Shown here: one piece after another, positions 4,547 through 5,973 of the stretch | Layout: every line of letters begins with the position of its first letter | How positions within the stretch are numbered: position 1 is the stretch's first letter | DNA from: Candidatus Solincola tengchongensis | GTDB taxonomy: Bacteria > Actinomycetota > Geothermincolia > Geothermincolales > RBG-13-55-18 | Length of the DNA: 5,973 nucleotides | Direction of reading: 5' to 3' | Assembly (NCBI GenBank): GCA_015711895.1 | Contig: JACVJH010000378.1 | Coordinates: 1-5,973, forward strand | The notes under the pieces: model-generated | What the model was told of the DNA's origin: nothing | Databases searched by the model: none | What the model saw: only the letters and a program-made list of their open reading frames with translations | Made by a program: the position numbers and the translations under genes

Positions 4547-5326
4547 TTGCGAGGGATGCAGGCCTTGATCGCCGCGGCGGGAGTGGCGCTGCAGGCCGGG
4601 CATAGGACAGGACGGGTGAAAGGGAAAATGCTCGATTACGGAGAAAGGCTGGGCCGCATATCCTCGGCCATGGCGGATTCCACCCGCCGGCGGAGAGTCG
4701 AGTCCCTAAGGGAGAGCGAGGCTCCCCTCTCCGCCCGCCAGGTGGCCGAACACTTCGGGTTGCACGTCAACGCGGCCCGCCTCCATCTAGAAAAGCTGGC
4801 CGGGATAGGGCTGGTGCGGGTGATACGCCGCCGTGGAGAATTGGGCGGCCGTCCCGCCTATCATTACCAGGTCGACGAGGGCGGAGGCGAGCTCCATTTC
4901 CCGCCCCGACACTACCGCATGCTGGCGGAGATTCTGGCCGGAGCGATGGCCGGACTGGGCGGGCGTGCCCGGCTCTCCGTCCTGGAGGAAGCGCGACGCC
5001 GCAGCCGCCAGGAGGCGATCGAGGAGGTCTCCCCCCTTCTTCACCTGCGGGGAGAGGACGCGCAGTCCCTGGCTCGCGCCTGGGACGAGGATCTGGGAAG
5101 GAGGGGTTTAAGGAAGCGCAGCCGAGTCTTGGAGGAGGGATGCGTAGAGACGGTGTTCCTCGGTTGCCCCTTTGGTGAGCTCCCCCAGACCGTTGGTGAT
5201 CTGGTATGCGAGATTCATGCCGCCATTGAAGATGGGCGGGTGGGCCTTTCGGGAGGTTGGCGCGTGAGCCGCAAGGGGCCTTGCGTGTTCAGGGCCCGCC
5301 GTCTGGAGCGTTCTCCCCGGAGATAG
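4547..5326 (+). CDS. COG2345/SufR-like winged-helix transcriptional regulator with four cysteines
   Basis: A 259-residue DNA-binding protein. The winged helix spans about residues 40-108: DSTRRRRVESLRESEAPLS, then AEHFGLHVNAARLHLEKL as helix-turn-helix, then GELGGRPAYHYQV as the wing. The family's FPPRHYRMLAEIL follows at 118-130. The C-terminal half carries GCVETVFLGCPFGEL, LVCEIHAAIEDG and GPCVF, giving Cys199, Cys207, Cys221 and Cys246. Cys207-x13-Cys221 matches the spacing seen in SufR-type regulators that bind an iron-sulfur cluster, so redox or cluster sensing is plausible, not proven. The frame opens at TTG 4547, nine bases after GGTGAGGG; ATG 4556 and ATG 4628 (residue 28, after AAAGGG) are alternatives, and homology begins near residue 28. 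It is divergent from the zinc-ribbon gene and probably controls it and itself. Its last 38 bases overlap the convergent neighbour. Confidence 0.92.
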   Translation: MRGMQALIAAAGVALQAGHRTGRVKGKMLDYGERLGRISSAMADSTRRRRVESLRESEAPLSARQVAEHFGLHVNAARLHLEKLAGIGLVRVIRRRGELGGRPAYHYQVDEGGGELHFPPRHYRMLAEILAGAMAGLGGRARLSVLEEARRRSRQEAIEEVSPLLHLRGEDAQSLARAWDEDLGRRGLRKRSRVLEEGCVETVFLGCPFGELPQTVGDLVCEIHAAIEDGRVGLSGGWRVSRKGPCVFRARRLERSPRR

Positions 5327-5723
5327 CGGCCCCCTGCTCCTCGTTCTCCTCCTCGCCCTCCTCCTCGGCGCCGCCCAGGTTGATGTGGTATTTGAAGAGC
5401 AGGTGCTCGAAGTCCTTTCGGTACAGGATCTTGCATTTCACATCCGGGTAGAGCTCCATGAGCCTGCGTATCTTGCGGTTCTTTTTGGTCACCAGTTTCT
5501 GGTTCATGGTGGTTATCTCTATATAGAGGTCGAACTCTGGGAGGTAGAAATCAGGGGTGAACCTGGAGACCGGATTGCCTTTCTTGTCCCAGGCGATATC
5601 GAAGCTCACCGGCTCGTAGAGCCATTTTATATCGTAGAAATCCAGGAGTCTGGCAAATTCCTGTTCGCTACGGTGCGCAAACCGAACCTCATCCCAGCGA
5701 GGATATCTCTCCCTCTCGGACAT
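5289..5723 (-). CDS. PD-(D/E)XK nuclease-like protein, uncharacterised
   Basis: A 144-residue protein that reads like a small PD-(D/E)XK-fold domain: HRSEQEFARLLDFYDIKWLY (17-36) as the first helix with an acidic residue, FTPDFYLPEFDLYIEITTMN (55-74) as the core with Asp58 and Glu69, KKNRKIRRLMELYP (80-93) and KILYRKDFEHLL (98-109). The usual E-x-K lysine is replaced by Thr (E-I-T), though Lys80-Lys81 are close, so activity is uncertain. From memory, similar proteins with PDFYLP-DLY-E-TTM and KNRK are conserved in actinobacteria without a known function. The tail from about 118 is a very acidic, low-complexity stretch (GGAEEEGEEENEEQ) absent from such a core. ATG 5723 has AGAGG four bases upstream. 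The 3' end overlaps that of the regulator by 38 bp, in opposite orientation. Confidence 0.85.
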   Translation of the reverse strand: MSERERYPRWDEVRFAHRSEQEFARLLDFYDIKWLYEPVSFDIAWDKKGNPVSRFTPDFYLPEFDLYIEITTMNQKLVTKKNRKIRRLMELYPDVKCKILYRKDFEHLLFKYHINLGGAEEEGEEENEEQGAAISGENAPDGGP

Positions 5724-5793
5724 TTAGCCTCTCCGATGCGGACCGATCCCGGATGAAGGAGCCCGTCTTTATCCTGTGTTACCTTCGCCGCCT

Positions 5794-5805
5794 ACCGGGC
5801 CCGGT
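5794..5805 (-). other. 12-bp GC palindrome between RlpA and the PD-(D/E)XK-like gene
   Basis: ACCGGGCCCGGT is a perfect even palindrome in the 119-bp spacer downstream of the RlpA-type gene. It has no loop of its own and no U-tract, so it is at best a weak terminator; it could equally be a protein-binding site or chance in GC-rich DNA. Confidence 0.2.
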
Positions 5806-5842
5806 CCTTCCGTCACTCACGGGGATGTCTAAGCCTTTCCCC

Positions 5843-5973
5843 TCAACCTCCGCGGGGAACGATTATCTCGAACTCCGTCCACTTCACCCCGCTCAGCCCT
5901 ATGCTCTGGGCCGCGGCCCAAGACAGGTCGAGCACGCGCCCAGGCACGAAGGGCCCTCTGTTGTTGACCTGCA
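5843..5973 (-). CDS. RlpA-type double-psi beta-barrel protein, C-terminal end (5' part outside window)
   Basis: The last 42 residues of a protein running off the right edge. QVNNRGPFVPGRVLDLSWAA followed by AQSIGL and a final strand ending EFEIIVPRGG is the closing half of an RlpA-like double-psi beta barrel, as in septal-ring lytic transglycosylases that cut peptidoglycan strands outside the membrane. The canonical V-N-D-R-G-P-F reads V-N-N-R-G-P-F here. The part with the catalytic Glu and His, any signal peptide and any cell-wall-binding domain lie outside the window, so enzyme activity cannot be judged. The frame ends with TGA at 5843-5845, directly after the barrel, so no C-terminal SPOR domain is present. 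The PD-(D/E)XK-like gene begins 119 bp downstream on the same strand and could share its transcript. Confidence 0.9.
   Translation of the reverse strand, partial: QVNNRGPFVPGRVLDLSWAAAQSIGLSGVKWTEFEIIVPRGG

Noticed and set aside
5385..5756. 123-codon plus-strand frame opposite the PD-(D/E)XK-like gene
   Set aside because: Antisense shadow; the minus frame has the conserved motifs and the ribosome-binding site.
1..5973. CRISPR array, tRNA, rRNA, insertion sequence or phage genes
   Set aside because: No regularly spaced repeats, no T-loop-like GGTTCGA-type element in a plausible cloverleaf, no transposase or integrase motifs were seen by eye. Dedicated searches (tRNAscan-SE, Infernal/Rfam) were not possible here.

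Overview
The window looks like chromosomal DNA from a GC-rich bacterium, probably a member of the Actinomycetota. The case rests on high GC in the coding parts, a four-cysteine zinc-ribbon protein of a type common in actinobacteria, an acyl-CoA synthetase beginning with the 'P-[KR]-x-[LI]-x-Y-P-E-V-P' style of N-terminus, and a COG2345-type regulator. A deep-branching, possibly anaerobic lineage would fit the DUF1858 protein, but the sequence alone does not prove it. No rRNA, tRNA, CRISPR array, transposase or phage gene was recognised.

Layout, left to right: (1) the first 148 codons of an acyl-CoA synthetase on the minus strand, running off the left edge; (2) about 1.1 kb (447-1583) without a convincing gene, holding a perfect 10-bp-arm palindrome, a cluster of TACCA/TGGTA half-sites beside a possible leftward promoter, a string of four hairpins, and one weak 44-codon small-ORF candidate; (3) a glycerophosphodiester phosphodiesterase (minus) with a duplicated ribosome-binding unit touching its start codon; (4) an archaeal/ER-type (S26B, Ser-His) signal peptidase (minus); (5) a 0.5-kb gap; (6) a DUF1858 CxxC mini-protein and a small zinc-ribbon protein (both minus); (7) a divergent, AT-rich promoter island with overlapping promoters and a tandem 9-bp palindrome; (8) a COG2345/SufR-like winged-helix regulator with four cysteines (plus); (9) a PD-(D/E)XK-like protein (minus), tail-to-tail with the regulator with a 38-bp overlap of coding sequence; (10) the C-terminal end of an RlpA-type double-psi beta-barrel protein (minus), cut by the right edge.

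The most coherent functional unit is 3827-5326: a cysteine-bearing regulator, a divergent zinc-ribbon protein and a CxxC redox-type protein, arranged round one compact regulatory island. By inference it could be a small redox- or metal-responsive module. The other genes concern lipid handling (acyl-CoA synthetase, GDPD), secretion (signal peptidase) and cell-wall remodelling (RlpA), and share no obvious pathway. Complete and partial genes cover roughly 60% of the window, low for a bacterium. The three largest gaps may hold decayed genes, regulatory leaders or unrecognised RNAs.
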